From NCBI RefSeq assembly GCF_023091745.1, contig NC_068920.1, positions 120,059,622 to 120,123,621 of the forward strand: a DNA stretch of 64,000 nt, in the 5' to 3' direction. The stretch is from Budorcas taxicolor (lineage: Eukaryota > Chordata > Mammalia > Artiodactyla > Bovidae). This document shows, piece by piece, positions 34,039 through 45,670 of the stretch (the stretch's first letter is position 1; every line of letters begins with the position of its first letter). The notes beneath the pieces were generated by a model that saw only the letters and a list, made by a program, of their open reading frames with translations, was not told the origin of the DNA and did not search any database. Both the position numbers and the translations under genes were made by a program.

Positions 34039-34574
34039 GCTCCTCTACCAACTCCCTGAGGCTTATGGAGTCAGGGACAACCAAGAGAACAGCAGCAAAT
34101 TATAGTGGATTTGGGAAGGATTTTTATTTATAGCAGAAGTCTCATGAATCAGTATGCTCAGGATACCCTTAGTTGAATTTTCTGGTCAACAGAGTTTATC
34201 ACAAAATCTTTTACCATCACAAAACTTTCAGTCAAAAACTATATAACAAGTCTGAGTTCACTCACCTGTGTGATAGCCAGGGGTCCCTCACTATTCCACC
34301 CTCATCACTTCGTGCCTGCGGAACTCTCACACCTGCTGTCACAGCACCTGTGGTATTTTAATGCACCTCCTTGTCTGCACCTGTATCTCCCCCACCTCCA
34401 CCCCAGAGGCTGTGAATTCCTTAAGGGAGGGACCTTACCCATCATCTTTGTATCCTTCCCCCTCCCCTGCCTGCAAAAGTCTCCACAATTGTGCTTGAGA
34501 GGAAAGCTGATCAGAGGTGTGATGATCGAGCTGAGTATTAATCGAATCCATGGCTTCCATGTAGTAGGGGAAAA
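34039..34574. other. Intergenic sequence, nothing recognised
   Basis: GC-richer stretch at 34280-34480 with open frames but no motif or splice context. Confidence 0.45.
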
Positions 34575-34765
34575 GAAAGTATTAGTCAGAGAGATCTAGG
34601 TTTGAATCACAGCTCAACACAGGCCTGACTGTGACCTCAGGCAAGTTCAGTTTTCTCATCTGAAAATAGGGAGAACTTTTTTTTTAATATATAAAGTGGA
34701 TGATAAATCACATTCACAGGGTTATATACTATTGGGTAAATAGAACTTAGGAGATAATCTAAAAA
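34575..34765 (+). mobile_element. MIR SINE
   Basis: tctaggtttgaatcacagct, gactgtgacctcaggcaagt and tttctcatctgaaaataggg follow MIR order. Confidence 0.75.
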
Positions 34766-34789
34766 ATGTCTTTTAGAGACCCAAGGGCT

Positions 34790-35255
34790 CATTGATCTGG
34801 GTCAGATCCTGGCTCTTTTATTTACAAGTTGTGCAAGCTAGAGCAACTTATTTACCATCTCTGTGTTCCAGTTTCTTCATTTGTAAAAATGGAATAATAA
34901 TACAATAATACCTATCTCATTTGGCATATTGGGAGAATAAAATGAGTTAGGTAGAAAATCAGGTGGTACCAGAGGTAAAGAATCTGCCTGCTAATGCAGG
35001 AGACCTGCAGAGATGCAGGTTCAATCCCTGGGTCAGAAAGATCCCCAAGAGTAAGAAATGGCACCCCACTCCAATATTCTTGCCTGGAAACTTCCATGGG
35101 CAGAGGAGCCTTGAGGGCTACAGTCCATAGGGTCACAAGAGTGTGACGTGACTGAGCACAATATGTAGAAAACCCCTGGAATAATATCTGCATAGAGTTG
35201 GCACATATATTGCTGCTGCTATTATTATTATCATTATTATTACTGTTAGGAACTC
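34790..35255 (+). mobile_element. MIR SINE split by a Bov-tA
   Basis: 34790-34958 carries gggtcagatcctggctcttt, cagtttcttcatttgtaaaa and ataaaatgagttagg. The remainder (ggaataatatctgcatagag, then attattattatcattatta) resumes at 35165 after the insertion. Confidence 0.78.
34959..35164 (+). mobile_element. Bov-tA SINE inside a MIR
   Basis: Element from AGGTGGTACCAGAGGTAAAG to GTGACGTGACTGAGCACAAT. The 8-bp gtagaaaa at 34951-34958 and 35165-35172 is the target duplication. Confidence 0.9.
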
Positions 35256-36984
35256 CTCAGGAAGCTGAAAACCAATAACCATGAAGCAGTTTACAAGCAG
35301 CTCAGGTCAGTAGCCAATTAAGTGCTAAATTGAATGGTGCTAACACAATTGCTATGAAAGTTTCAGCAAGGAGAAAGGTCGGAGGGGGCTGGAGTCCGCA
35401 GGAAAGGTTTAAGCCAAAACTTTTTAAAATCAGGTGAAATTGTGAAGACTAAAGAGGTACGTCTTTTGATCTGGAGGTGTAAAGGGAACACAAGTCCAGG
35501 AATGGGTAGACTCACTCCTCTTCATGGAAGGGTCCTGCCTTTCCTCTTGGTGTGGATGTTTACAAATCTGAATCATATCTGGCTGTACATCTGGGACTCA
35601 GGATCTAGGTGATGAGTTGTTGCAAACGAAGAGCTGAGAAAAGGGAGACTCAATCAGTGGTGTTCCCATGGAAGACAAACAAAGCTAAACATAGCTGGAG
35701 TCAGAAAACCTGTGACTGCCAACAGACATGGGACTGTGCAACCTAACAAAGCCCAGGGCTCCCTCCCTCCCTGAGGAGATGAGGCCACAAGCAGTTTCTG
35801 CAGCTGAACTGTGTGCCCATTCTGGCTCGACTGGGAAGGAAGGTGAGGTCTGATGTTCTCTCAAGGGTGATCTACCTCCTGAAGAGAACCCCCAGGGCCT
35901 AGATTCTGGAAAGGGAAGGGAAAGCAAGGAAAACATAAAAAGAGACTTTGTCTTGTTTGTCCATGATATTCATATTCATGTTCCCCAAGCAGTTTGCAGG
36001 AAGGAATGAGTGTTCTTTTAAAAAAAAAAAAATACTACCTGCTCTTTCGCTCAAAGCAGTGTTACATTGTGGTGACTTAAAGGGGGTGAAGGTTGTTACT
36101 TTGCAAAACTGAACTTTGCCCAGAGGGTTTGTATTTGCTATCAACCAACATCAGCCAAAGAGTGGCACCCAGGAAAGTGGATGCGACAGGTAACATTCAC
36201 TCTTCCCTGAAACCCCAGCCTAACCTGGAGTGACGAGCCCAGGTAGGGGCTAGAGATGAGGTGCTAGATCCTCTGGGGAGTGAAGGTCCGCCTGGCTTTG
36301 GACCTCAGATCAAGGAGGTACCTTTCTCCAGATCCCCTCTGAGGTGGAAGAAAGCAAATCACTTTGTGAGTTACTTATTGTGTGATCCAACAAAGTGTAG
36401 ATGTAACCTTTTGCTAGATAGTGTACCACCACCTCTAATATGGTCCATAGGCAATTTAGAGAAAAGCCTCCCTTCCAATCATGAAGTAAGTAAAATAAAT
36501 CGTAAATAAGGAAGTAATAACTATCCAGATAATTCAAGCTGAGGAGTATCCAATGGGCAAGTTATCAGACCCACCCAATTCCCTTACTGAGACAGGTGGG
36601 AAAAGCTGATCCTTCTCTTCATTTGTGCTTATGTGTATGATTTTAATAAAGGGGGAAAGGTAAGGCAAAGGTTTAATAAACAGTTCCTTTCCTCTCCCTG
36701 TACATACAGGGAGCAGTTGAGCAAAAAGCTAAGGGAATTTGATTCAGAAGTTCCCTGAAGAGCTGGAGAAACCTCACTGGGGACCTGACCCTGGGAGAAT
36801 CAACTTGCAGCTCCTGTGTGCAAGAAACCTGGGAATCACTGCTCGAGGGGCAAGACCCAGCTGGTTCCCTGTTGCCCTGTGTGAGTCCCCTGGGGAGCAG
36901 TGGTTGCTGCATAACAGCTGGGCCATTCTTTGTTGGTGGAACACCACACCTAGTTTTGTACCTGGAAGCTTAGCAATTAACAAA
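35256..36984. other. Intergenic single-copy sequence
   Basis: About 1.7 kb without a repeat I can name, apart from a poly-A run at 36019-36032. Overlapping open frames on both strands at 36673-36993 have no recognisable domain. Confidence 0.45.
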
Positions 36985-36992
36985 CAACTGTG

Positions 36993-38186
36993 AACTTCCA
37001 GATGTCCAAGCTGGTTTTAGAAAACGCAGAGGAACCAGAGATCAAATTGCCAACATCTGCTGGATCATGGAAAAAGCAAGAGAGTTCCAGAAAAACATCT
37101 ATTTCTGCTTTATTGACTATGCCAAAGCCTTTGACTGTGGGATCACAATAAACTGTGGAAAATTCTGAAAGAGATGGGAATACCAGACCACCTGACCTGC
37201 CTCTTGAGAAACCTGTATGCAGGTCAGGAAGCAACAGTTAGGACTGGACATGAAACAACAGACTGGTTCCAAATAGGAAAAGGAGTACGTCAAGGCTGTA
37301 TATTGTCACCCTGCTTATTTAACTTCTATGCAGAGGACATCATGAGAAACACTGGGTTGGAAGAAGCACAAGCTGGAATCAAGATTTCCAGGAGAAATAT
37401 CAATAACCTCAGATATGCAGATGACACTTCATGGCAGAAAATGAAGAAGAACTAAAGAGCCTTTTGATGAAAGTGAAAGAGGAGATGAAAAAGTTGGCTT
37501 AAAGCTCAACATTCAGAAAACGAAGACCATGGCATCTGGTCCCAACACTTCATGGCAAATAGATGGAGAAACAGTGGAAACAGTGGCTGACTCTATTTTT
37601 CTGGGCTCCAAAATCACTGCAGATGGTGATTGCAGCCATGAAATTAAAAGACGGTTAATCCTTGGAAGAAAGTTATGACTAACCTAGACAGCATATTAAA
37701 AAGCAGAGACATTAGTTTGTCAACAAAGGTCCATCTAGTCAAGGCTATGGTTTTTCCAGTAGTCATGTATGGATGTGAGAGTTGGACTGCGAAGAAGGCT
37801 GAGTGCTGAAGAATTGATGCTTTTGAACTGTGGTGTTGGAGAAGATTCTTGAGAGCCCCTTGGACTGCAAGGAGATCCAGCCAGTCCACCCTAGAGGAGA
37901 TCAGTCCTGAGTATTCACTGAAAGGACTGATGTTGAAGCTGAAACTTCAGTACTTTGGCCACCTGATGGGAAGAGCTGACTCATTTGAAAAGACCCTGAT
38001 GCTGGGAAAGGTTGACAGCAGAAGGAGAAGCGGATGACAGAGGATGTGATGGTTGGATGGCATCACCAACTCAATGGACATGAGTTTGGGTAAACTCTGG
38101 GAGTTGGTGATGGACAGGGAAGCCTGGCGTGCTGTGGCTCATGGAGTCACAATGAGTCACACATGACTGAGTGACTGAACTGAACT
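36993..38186 (+). mobile_element. BovB LINE, 5'-truncated
   Basis: It starts inside RT at ACTTCCAGATGTCCAAGCTG and ends GAACTGAACT. It keeps FIDYAKAFDC, QGCILSPCLFNFYAEDIMR (37174-37455) and a shortened NLRYADDTS motif, where a few bases are lost after the DD. It retains the two bases that are deleted in the inverted pair. 7-bp aactgtg at 36986-36992 and 38187-38193 fits a target duplication. Confidence 0.92.
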
Positions 38187-39225
38187 AACTGTGGTTTGTT
38201 AAGGATCTGGTATGAGGAGGGATTAAAGTCTCATCCTTTTCTTCCATTTTGTTATTTTATCCTTATCCTAGAGAAAGACTGAAGATTGCTAGAGACTTAT
38301 TCCATTTCTCACTCTTATTTGATTCCAATCCCAAAGAAGGGCAATGCCAAAGAATGTTCAAACCACCAAAATTGCACACATTTCACATGCTAGCAAGGTT
38401 ATGCTCAAAATCGTTCAAACTAGTCTTTGCAGTACATGAACCAAGTAATTCCAGATACACAAACTGGGTTTAGAAAAGGCAGAGGAACCAGAGTTCAAAT
38501 TGCCAACATTAGTTGGATCATAGAGAAAGCAAGAAAATTCCAGAAAAACATCTACTTCATTGACTATGCTAAAGCCTTTGCCTGTGTGGATCACAGCAAA
38601 CTGGAAAATTCTTAAAGAGATAGGAACACCAGACCCACTTAACCTGTCTCCTGAGAAAACTGTATCCAGATCAAGAAGCAACAGTTAGAACCCAACATGG
38701 AACAACAGACTGGTTCAAAATTGAAAAAGGAGTATGATGAGGCTGTATATTGTCACTCTGCTTATTAAACTTATATGTAGAGTACATCATGAGAAATACT
38801 GGGCTGGATGAATCTCAAGATGGAATCAAGATTGCTGGGAGACATTTCACCAACCTCAGATATGCAGATAATGCCACTCTAGTAGCAGAAAGAGAAGAGG
38901 AACTAAAGAGCCTCTTGATGAGGGTAAAAGAGAAGAGGGAATAGGCTGGCTTGAAATGCAACAGTAAAAAAACTAAGATCATGGCATCCAGTCCCATCAC
39001 TATGACAAACAGAAGGGGAATAAGTGGAAGTAGTGGCAGATTTTATCTTCTTGGGCTTCAAAATCTTTGTGGATAATGACTGTAGCCAAGAAATTCAAAG
39101 AAATTCCTTCCTTGGAAGGAAAACTATGACAAACCTAGACAGTGTATTAAAAAGTAGAGACATCACTTTGCTAACAAAGGTCCATATGGTCAAAGCTGTG
39201 GTTTTTCTAATAGTCATGAACGGAT

Positions 39226-39497
39226 TAGAAGGTAGTGGCACCCCACTCCAGTACTCTTGACTGGAAAATCCCATGGATGAAGGAGCCTGGTAGGCTGCAA
39301 TCCATGGGGTTGCGAAGAGTCGGACACGACTGAGCGACATCACTTTCACTTTTCAGTTTCATGCGTTGGAGAAGGAAATGGCAACCCACTCCATTGTTCT
39401 TGCCTGGAGAATCCCAGGGACGGGGGAGCCTGGTGAGCTGCCATCTATGGGGTCACACAGAGTCGGGGAAACGACTGAAGCAACTTAGCAGCAGCAG
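39226..39497 (+). mobile_element. BOV-A2 SINE inside BovB
   Basis: Full dimer with the CACTTTCACTTTTCAGTTTC linker and an AGCAGCAGC tail. A perfect 11-bp target duplication, catgaacggat, is seen at 39215-39225 and 39498-39508; both copies are BovB sequence. Confidence 0.96.
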
Positions 39498-39703
39498 CAT
39501 GAACGGATGTGAGAGTTGAACCGTAAAGAAGGCTGGGTGTTGAAGAATTGATGCTTTCCAATTGTAGTGCTCAAGAAGACTCTTGAGAGTACCTTGAACT
39601 GCAAGATTAAATCAGTCAATCCTAAGAAAAATCAACCCTGAATGGTCATTGGGAGGACTGATGCTGAAGCTGAAGCTCCAGTATTTTGGCCACCTGATGC
39701 GAA

Positions 39704-40731
39704 TGTGCTATCTAGGTTGGTCATAACTCTCCTTCCAAGGAATAAGCGTCTTTTAATTTCATGGCTGCAATCACTATCTGCAGTGATTTTGGAGCCCAAA
39801 AAACTATAGTCTGACACTGTTTCCACTGTTTCCCCATCTATTTGCCATGAAGTGATGGGACCTGATGCCATGATCTTAGTTTTCTGAATGTTGAGCTTTA
39901 CGCCAACTTTTTCACTCTCCTCTTTCACTTTCATCAAGAGGCTCTTTAGTTCCTCTTCACTTTCTGCCATAAGGGTGGTGTCATCTGCATATCTGAGGTT
40001 ATTGATATTTCTCCCAGCAATCATGATTCCAGCTTGTGCTTCTTCCAGCCCAGCGTTTCTCAAGATGTCCTCTGCATAGAAGTTAAATAAGCAGGGTGAC
40101 AATATACAGCCTTGACGTCCTCCTTTTCTTATTTGGAACCAATCTGTTGTTCCATGTCCAGTTCTAACTGTTGCTTCCTGACCTGCCTATATTAAAAAAT
40201 GCTTACTCCTTGGAAGAAAAGTTATGACCAACCTAGATAGCATATTAAAAAGTAGAGACATTACTTTGCCAACAAATATCCGTCTAATCAAGGCTATGGT
40301 TTTTCCAGTAGTCATGTATGGAGAGTTGGACTGTGAAGAAAGCTGAGCACCGAAGAATTGATGCTTTTGAACTGTGGTGTTGGAGAAGACTCTTGAGAGT
40401 CCCTTGGACTGCAAGGAGATCCAACCAGTCCATTGTAAAGGAGATCAGTCCTGGGTGTTCATTGGAAGGACTGATGCTAAAGCTGAAACTCCAGTACTTT
40501 GGCCACCTCATGTGAAGAGTTGATTCATTGGAAAAGACTGATGCTGGGAGGGACTGGGGGCAGGAGGAGAAGGGGACGACAGAGGATGAGATGGCTGGAT
40601 GGCATCAGTAACTCGATGGACATGAGTTTGAGTAAACTCTGGGAGTCGGTGATGGACAGGGAGGCCTGGCGTGCTGCAGTTCACGGGGTCGCAAAGAGTC
40701 AGACATGACTGAGTGACTGAACTGAACTGAA
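39704..40731. mobile_element. Young twin-primed BovB insertion inside an older BovB
   Basis: 39704-40190 is BovB in minus orientation (open frame with NFYAEDILRNAGLEEAQ, NLRYADDTTLMAE, KLNIQKTKIMASGPITSW). 40191-40731 continues in plus orientation to the ACTGA tail (WTVKKAEHRRIDAFELWCW, TARRSNQSIVKEISPGCS). About 40 bp around the inversion joint are present in both arms. The insertion is flanked by ctgatgcgaa at 39694-39703 and ctgatgtgaa at 40732-40741, a 10-bp target duplication with one C/T change. Confidence 0.9.
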
Positions 40732-40960
40732 CTGATGTGAAGAGCCAGTTCATTGGAAAGACCCTGGTGCTAGGAAATATTAAGGGCAGGAGGAGAAGGG
40801 GAGACAGAGGATGAGATGTTCATATAGTGTCACTAACTCAATGGACATGATTTTGAGTAAACTTCTTAAGATAGTGAAGGACAAGGAAGTCTGGCACACT
40901 GTAGTCCATGGGGTCACAAAGAGTCAGGCATGACTGAGAGACTGAACAACAATAAATCCT

Positions 40961-41560
40961 TCAGACAGAATTAAGTGCATGCTTCCAGCTAAGTCAAAAG
41001 TTTTTTGAGAGATTTAATTTTTTTCAACTATCAGAAGTACCACCATAATCATAGCAAAAATCAAGTCTTTGTAGGATTTCTTTGCTTTCATAGGTTTTTT
41101 ATTTTTAATTGTAAAGGCAAAGAAGGGAGGAGACTTTTTTTCAGGGTCTGTTAAGAGTCTTAATCATGCCTGATATACCACAAAGTTCCAGAGTGCCCTG
41201 TGGGATCAGTGTAGGGCTGCCCAAGAGGCCCAGGCCACTGGAAGAGAGATTGATTGTATTCAAGAATAAGAGGGTATTTCCCATTCCAGGAGCTCAGAAC
41301 TCGGACCTTGGCCACTGGGTGAAAGTCTATGAACATTTCTGTCTTCAAGGAGCTCTTTTGTTTTGATTTTAACTTTACACAAATAATACGTGGACAGATT
41401 GTCCTTGAGAAACACTTAAACCCTACAATTAAGGCTAAAGTCTCCTATGACCAATGCCAACCATCCATCCTGATTTCTCCTCCTCTTTCCCAGCAATTAC
41501 CTCTGTGGTCATTTTGAGTGTAACTCATTCCATTTTTTTAAAAGTGATTTTTACCTATCT
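40961..41560. other. Intergenic sequence, nothing recognised
   Basis: No repeat or exon identified; short open frames on both strands near 41160-41366 have no motif. Confidence 0.45.
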
Positions 41561-41562
41561 TC

Positions 41563-41842
41563 ATGGATATGATGTGAGAGTTGAACTATAAAGAAAGCTG
41601 AGCACTAAAGAATTGATGCTCTGAGGCATGTGAGATCTTCCCAGATCAGGGATTGAGCCCATGTCTCCTGCACTAGCCAGCAGAATCTTTACCACTGAGC
41701 CACCAGGGAGGCCCCTCATTATAGTTTTGATTTGTATTTAGATTTCTACCCATTGGTGATGGATGGAAAACCTGGCATGCTGCAGTCCATGGGGTCTCAA
41801 AGAGTTGGACATGACTGAGCAACTGAACTGAACTGAATTGAA
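41563..41842 (+). mobile_element. BovB remnant interrupted by a SINE head
   Basis: 41563-41624 is BovB (GTGAGAGTTGAACTATAAAG, AGCACTAAAGAATTGATGCT) and 41755-41842 is the BovB 3' end (AAACCTGGCATGCTGCAGTC to the ACTGA tail). 41625-41717 is the reverse complement of a tRNA-like SINE head (CAGGGATTGAGCCCATGTCT, CACTGAGCCACCAGGGAGG). Confidence 0.75.
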
Positions 41843-42026
41843 CCCACTTTTTGATTGGGTTGTTTGTCTGTTTGTTTTGATGTTGAACTATATGACCTGT
41901 TTGTATTTTGGGAAATTAATCCCTACTAGTGACATTCTGTGACAAGATTGGTACAGACATTCAGAAAAAGTGTTAGAAACATTTACAGCAATGTCTGTTG
42001 AATGTAATAAGAAGGTTGAGCATATA

Positions 42027-42409
42027 CAGGCATATTGCTAGTTTGGTTCCAGACCACTACAATAAAGCAAATATGGGTTGACCAAAAACTTCGTTCGGGT
42101 TTTCTGAACAATGTTATAGAAACACTTGAATGAAATTTTTGCTCAATCCAATACCACAATAAAGCAAATACCACAGTAAAGTGAATCACATGAATTTTTT
42201 TGTTTGCCAGTGCATACAAGGGTTACGTTTACACGATACTTTGGTCTAAGTGTGCAATAGCATTATGTCTAAAAAAACATATATACCTTAATTAAAAAAT
42301 ACTTTACTGATAAAAGCTGACTACTGTCTGACAACACAGGATTTCCATAAACCTTCAATTTATGAAAAATTGCAGTATCTGTGAAGTGCAATAAAACAAG
42401 GTATGCCTG
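42027..42409. mobile_element. Non-autonomous Tigger-type DNA transposon
   Basis: Inverted ends caggcata and tatgcctg are flanked by TA dinucleotides at 42025-42026 and 42410-42411, as expected of Tc1/mariner-Tigger elements. Internal ttacgtttacacgatacttt and gcaatagcattatgtctaaa recall Tigger interiors. No transposase frame. Confidence 0.78.
42074..42151. mobile_element. Miniature mariner element nested in the Tigger
   Basis: About 78 bp with inverted ends tgggttgaccaaaaa and tttttgctcaatcca, plus cttcgttcgggtttt typical of ruminant mariner ends. TA lies at 42072-42073 and 42152-42153. The flanking Tigger sequence resumes as aaagcaaataccac. Confidence 0.78.
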
Positions 42410-42411
42410 TA

Positions 42412-43149
42412 TTGTGTATATCTTTAACATTTCATTTTGTGTATTACAAAATTATGTTATCTTACAAAATTATCAGAATGTGATAGCTTGGAAATTTCAA
42501 AACTTCTCTGGTTTGGCAGTTTTGTGATCTTATACGAGTAACTAAAACTCAGTGTGCCCCTTCTGGTAGGTCTGGTAGGTCATTGAGATGATTAGAGGTA
42601 ATGAATGTATCTGAAGCACCTGGTACCATGCCTGACATGAACAGAAATTAATGGGATCCCATCATGAAACAGTTCCTAACAAAACTATCTTCCAGTTGGC
42701 TGTTGAAGAACACGCAAAATTGTGGAGTGTGGTGAGTGAACCTTTTTATTCAGGATCATGAATCATATTCTAACTGATGTAGAGTACATTGTGGCCCCAA
42801 CCTCTCCTTCCTGTCTCGTCTCATGTTCCCCTTCCCCAGAGTCCTTTTCTCTAATTCTTCCTCCAAAGATCCCAACTGATTTTTATTTCTTAAAAGCACA
42901 GTCATTTTCTGTTCCTGAAGCAGAGTGGGGGATGGAAATTTCTGGCCACTGTGGTCTGGCCTCCTGTTCAAGCATCTAAAAATAACCAGACCATTCATAC
43001 TGGGCCAGTTTACCTCCTGCTGGCGTTTCTGCTGTGTCCTTATTGTGCTAAAAGAGTATCTGTTCCTTCTTTCCAGTATTACAGAAAGCGCCTTTCTCTC
43101 ACCTTCACCGTGGTAGGTATCAGTACCTTTATTACTGGGGGCACTGTTG
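42412..43149. other. Intergenic sequence, nothing recognised
   Basis: Open frames near 42758-42998 have no motif. Confidence 0.45.
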
Positions 43150-43255
43150 TATGATGGTTAAGTACAGGTACTTTATAGCCAGAAACTTTGGATTGAATTC
43201 TGACTCTGCTACTTGTTAGTTGTGTGGCTTAGGGAAAACATAATTTTTAAAAATT
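43150..43255 (+). mobile_element. MIR SINE 5' part
   Basis: atgatggttaagtacaggta, gattgaattctgactctgct and acttgttagttgtgtggctt follow the MIR start. Confidence 0.72.
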
Positions 43256-43506
43256 ATCAGAATTGATATTAGAAGCAATAATATCAGGGCTATGTATTCT
43301 AGGGGAAAAAGAGTTTGAGCCATTGCCTAACCTGACTATTCAAGAAAGTGAAATGGAATAAAAGGCTTTACCAGGCCATCTTTTCTTCCAGGATTCCACA
43401 GTTGTTTTGTTTGACAGTAGAAGATCACTGGTTTAGTCTGACTCTAATTCTGAACTTTGCTGGTTAGGGTGTTTTAATTTAAGGCAATGTGATTTAAAAC
43501 TCCTCT
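43256..43506. other. Intergenic sequence, nothing recognised
   Basis: No repeat or gene identified. Confidence 0.45.
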
Positions 43507-43645
43507 GTGATTGGGACTTCCCTGGCTCCCAGTGGCTGAGACTTTGAGCTTCCGCTGCAGGGGATGCCAGGTTAGTTCCCTGGTCTGGAAACTAAGCTTC
43601 CACAAACCACATTCCACGTGGCTAAAAAAAAAAAATTTTAAGTAA
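43507..43645 (+). mobile_element. CHR-type SINE
   Basis: Head GGGACTTCCCTGGCTCCCAG, GACTTTGAGCTTCCGCTGCA, GGTCTGGAAACTAAGC, then a poly-A tail at 43625-43636. Confidence 0.85.
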
Positions 43646-43849
43646 AAAAATAAATTGTAAAAGGTAAAATTAATTTTTAAGAAGTCCCTCTGTGATTTAA
43701 AATTTACTTCCTATAAACCAGAAATTAAGTCTAGAATCTTCAGTAGCTGAGATTAAAATTTTGTCTAGAATATGAACATTCTTTTGAACCTAAATTCCTA
43801 CAGAGATTTCATTCTAACAACTAACTAGGTAACTGTTTGTTTCCCCAGC

Positions 43850-44350
43850 TTTCTTCTGTTTATCTCCACTGACTGGTCACCCTGAGCTCAGGCGTCACTG
43901 TCTTAGGGATGCTGCCACCAATCCCCCAAGTCTGCTGCATGGGCCCCATTCATAGCTTCACTGAAGGGGACTGTAATTGGCTGCGAGTGTACCTAGATGT
44001 CCTGCCAATCAATGAACTTCTTATAGCCCACTACCCTATCTTCCCAGTCCCCCCTGACTTTCACCTCCTTGACACCTGCCCATCCTTCAGTCCTCAGATC
44101 AAATGGTATACCTGCTATGGAAGATTTCCCCATTATAGAGAGCTATAATTTCCTGTGTTTTTTCTCTCATGGCATTTATCACTAGTCATTTTTTTTTTAT
44201 TTTCATGAATTTCTGTCTCACTTATTAGACTACAAACTCCTTAGAAGCAGGACCATGTTTGCATATAGCTTACTACTGTGTCCTCAGCACCTAGCATGGT
44301 ACCTGGCTCCTTGTAGCAGTTACTAAGTATTTACTTGCTGATAAAGGATG
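43850..44350 (+). mobile_element. L2 LINE 3' region
   Basis: ctttcacctccttgacacct, gcccatccttcagtcctcag, atggcatttatcactagtca, ctccttagaagcaggaccat and cagcacctagcatggtacct follow the L2 3' end in order. Confidence 0.8.
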
Positions 44351-44499
44351 CTGTTTCATTCATTCATCCCCCTTAGGACAAATTGTCTTGATATTTGTGG
44401 TCTTTACAGACCACGGGCATACAAGCCCTTTATGGTATGAGAGAGAAAGGCAGAAAAATAGGTCTGCAAGGAGGCAAAGAAGATAGGAAACTATCATCT
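44351..44499. other. Short unassigned sequence
   Basis: No feature recognised. Confidence 0.4.
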
Positions 44500-44790
44500 T
44501 TTTAAAAAAATTTATTTCTGGCTGCACTGTCTTCATTGCTGCAGGCAGGCTTTCTCTAGTTGGGGCAAGTAGGGGCTACTCTTCCTTGTGATCGGGCTTC
44601 TCATTGCAGTGGCTTCTCTTGTTGCAGATCATGGGCTTTAGGGCATGCAGGCTTTAGTAATTGCAGCACCCAGGCTCAGTAGTTGCAGCTCATGGGTTTA
44701 GTTGCTCTGCAGCATGTGGGGTCTTCTTGGACCAGGGATAGAATCCATGTGCCCTGCATTTGAAGGTGTACCACCAAGGAAGTCTGGTGA
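44500..44790 (-). mobile_element. CHR-type SINE
   Basis: AAATTTATTTCTGGCTGCAC, GGCTTCTCATTGCAGTGGCT, TAGTTGCTCTGCAGCATGTG and ACCACCAAGGAAGTCTGG form a reverse-complement CHR element. Confidence 0.82.
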
Positions 44791-44799
44791 ACTATTCCT

Positions 44800-45400
44800 A
44801 TCAAAAGTTAAACCTGAACCTAATCAAGACTTTAGACCTAGCTTCTATTTTACAAGAAATAAAGAGATAGAAGAATATTTGATAACAACAGTATTGATTG
44901 CAAGGAAGCAATCAAGCAAATCCAGAAAATTTAAAACATTCTGCAAGACAACTGTTCTACACAAAGATTGTGACAAGAAAAAGTGGGAAGATTATTCTAA
45001 ATTAAAAGTTTAAACAGGCATAATATCCAAATGCATTATGTGAACCTCGATTTGGTTCCTGGTTGTAAAAAGGCAATTACAAAAGACATCTTAACTACAA
45101 TTTGAGAAGTTGAAATACGGACTCTATATTAGATGACACTTTGAAATTGTTATGTTTCTTATATATCTTATACACAAAAAATGACCTTATTCTTAGAAGA
45201 TGTATGATAAAATATTTAGGGTGGAGTGTCATGATGTCTACAACATAGATGATTCAACAACAATAAAATACATGTATAGATTAAGCAAATACGGGCAAAT
45301 ATTAACAATCATTGAATTGAATTTGGGTGAAAAGTATACAGAGGATTACTGTGGAAGGTTTTTTCATTTGTTTATGGTTTTTGGATTGAGGGAGTCAGGT
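44800..45400 (+). mobile_element. Old L1M LINE 3' end
   Basis: gaacctcgatttggttcctg, gaagttgaaatacggactct, ttcttagaagatgtatgata and atttagggtggagtgtcatg match the order of an L1M 3' UTR. Confidence 0.65.
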
Positions 45401-45670
45401 TTAATTTACATAGAGTAAAATTCAAAAATTTTAAATTTACATAGTGTAAAGTTTTATTTTGACAAGCACATGCAATAGTGTAGCTACCATCATGGTCAAG
45501 ATCTAGAATATATCTATTGCTTTCAAAGCTCTCCTTGCCTCTTTATAGTCATTCCCTCATCCTGTACCCCCAACCTTTGGCAACACTGATCTATTCTCCA
45601 ACTCGATAATTTTGTCTTTTCCAGAATGTGATATAAATGCATTTTAAGTCTGGCTTTTTAGACTTAGTAT

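Larger units (their letters stand above)
38318..40955 (+). mobile_element. Older BovB LINE, split by two younger insertions
   Basis: Pieces at 38318-39225, 39508-39703 and 40732-40955 form one decayed plus-strand BovB. It reads from the RT (FHMLARLCS-like remnants, FIDYAKAFACVDHSK, NLRYADNATLVAE) to a non-ACTGA 3' tail (GAACAACAATAAAT) like that of 21383-22325. The catalytic YADD reads YADN here. It is interrupted by a BOV-A2 (39226-39497) and a younger BovB (39704-40731). Confidence 0.88.
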
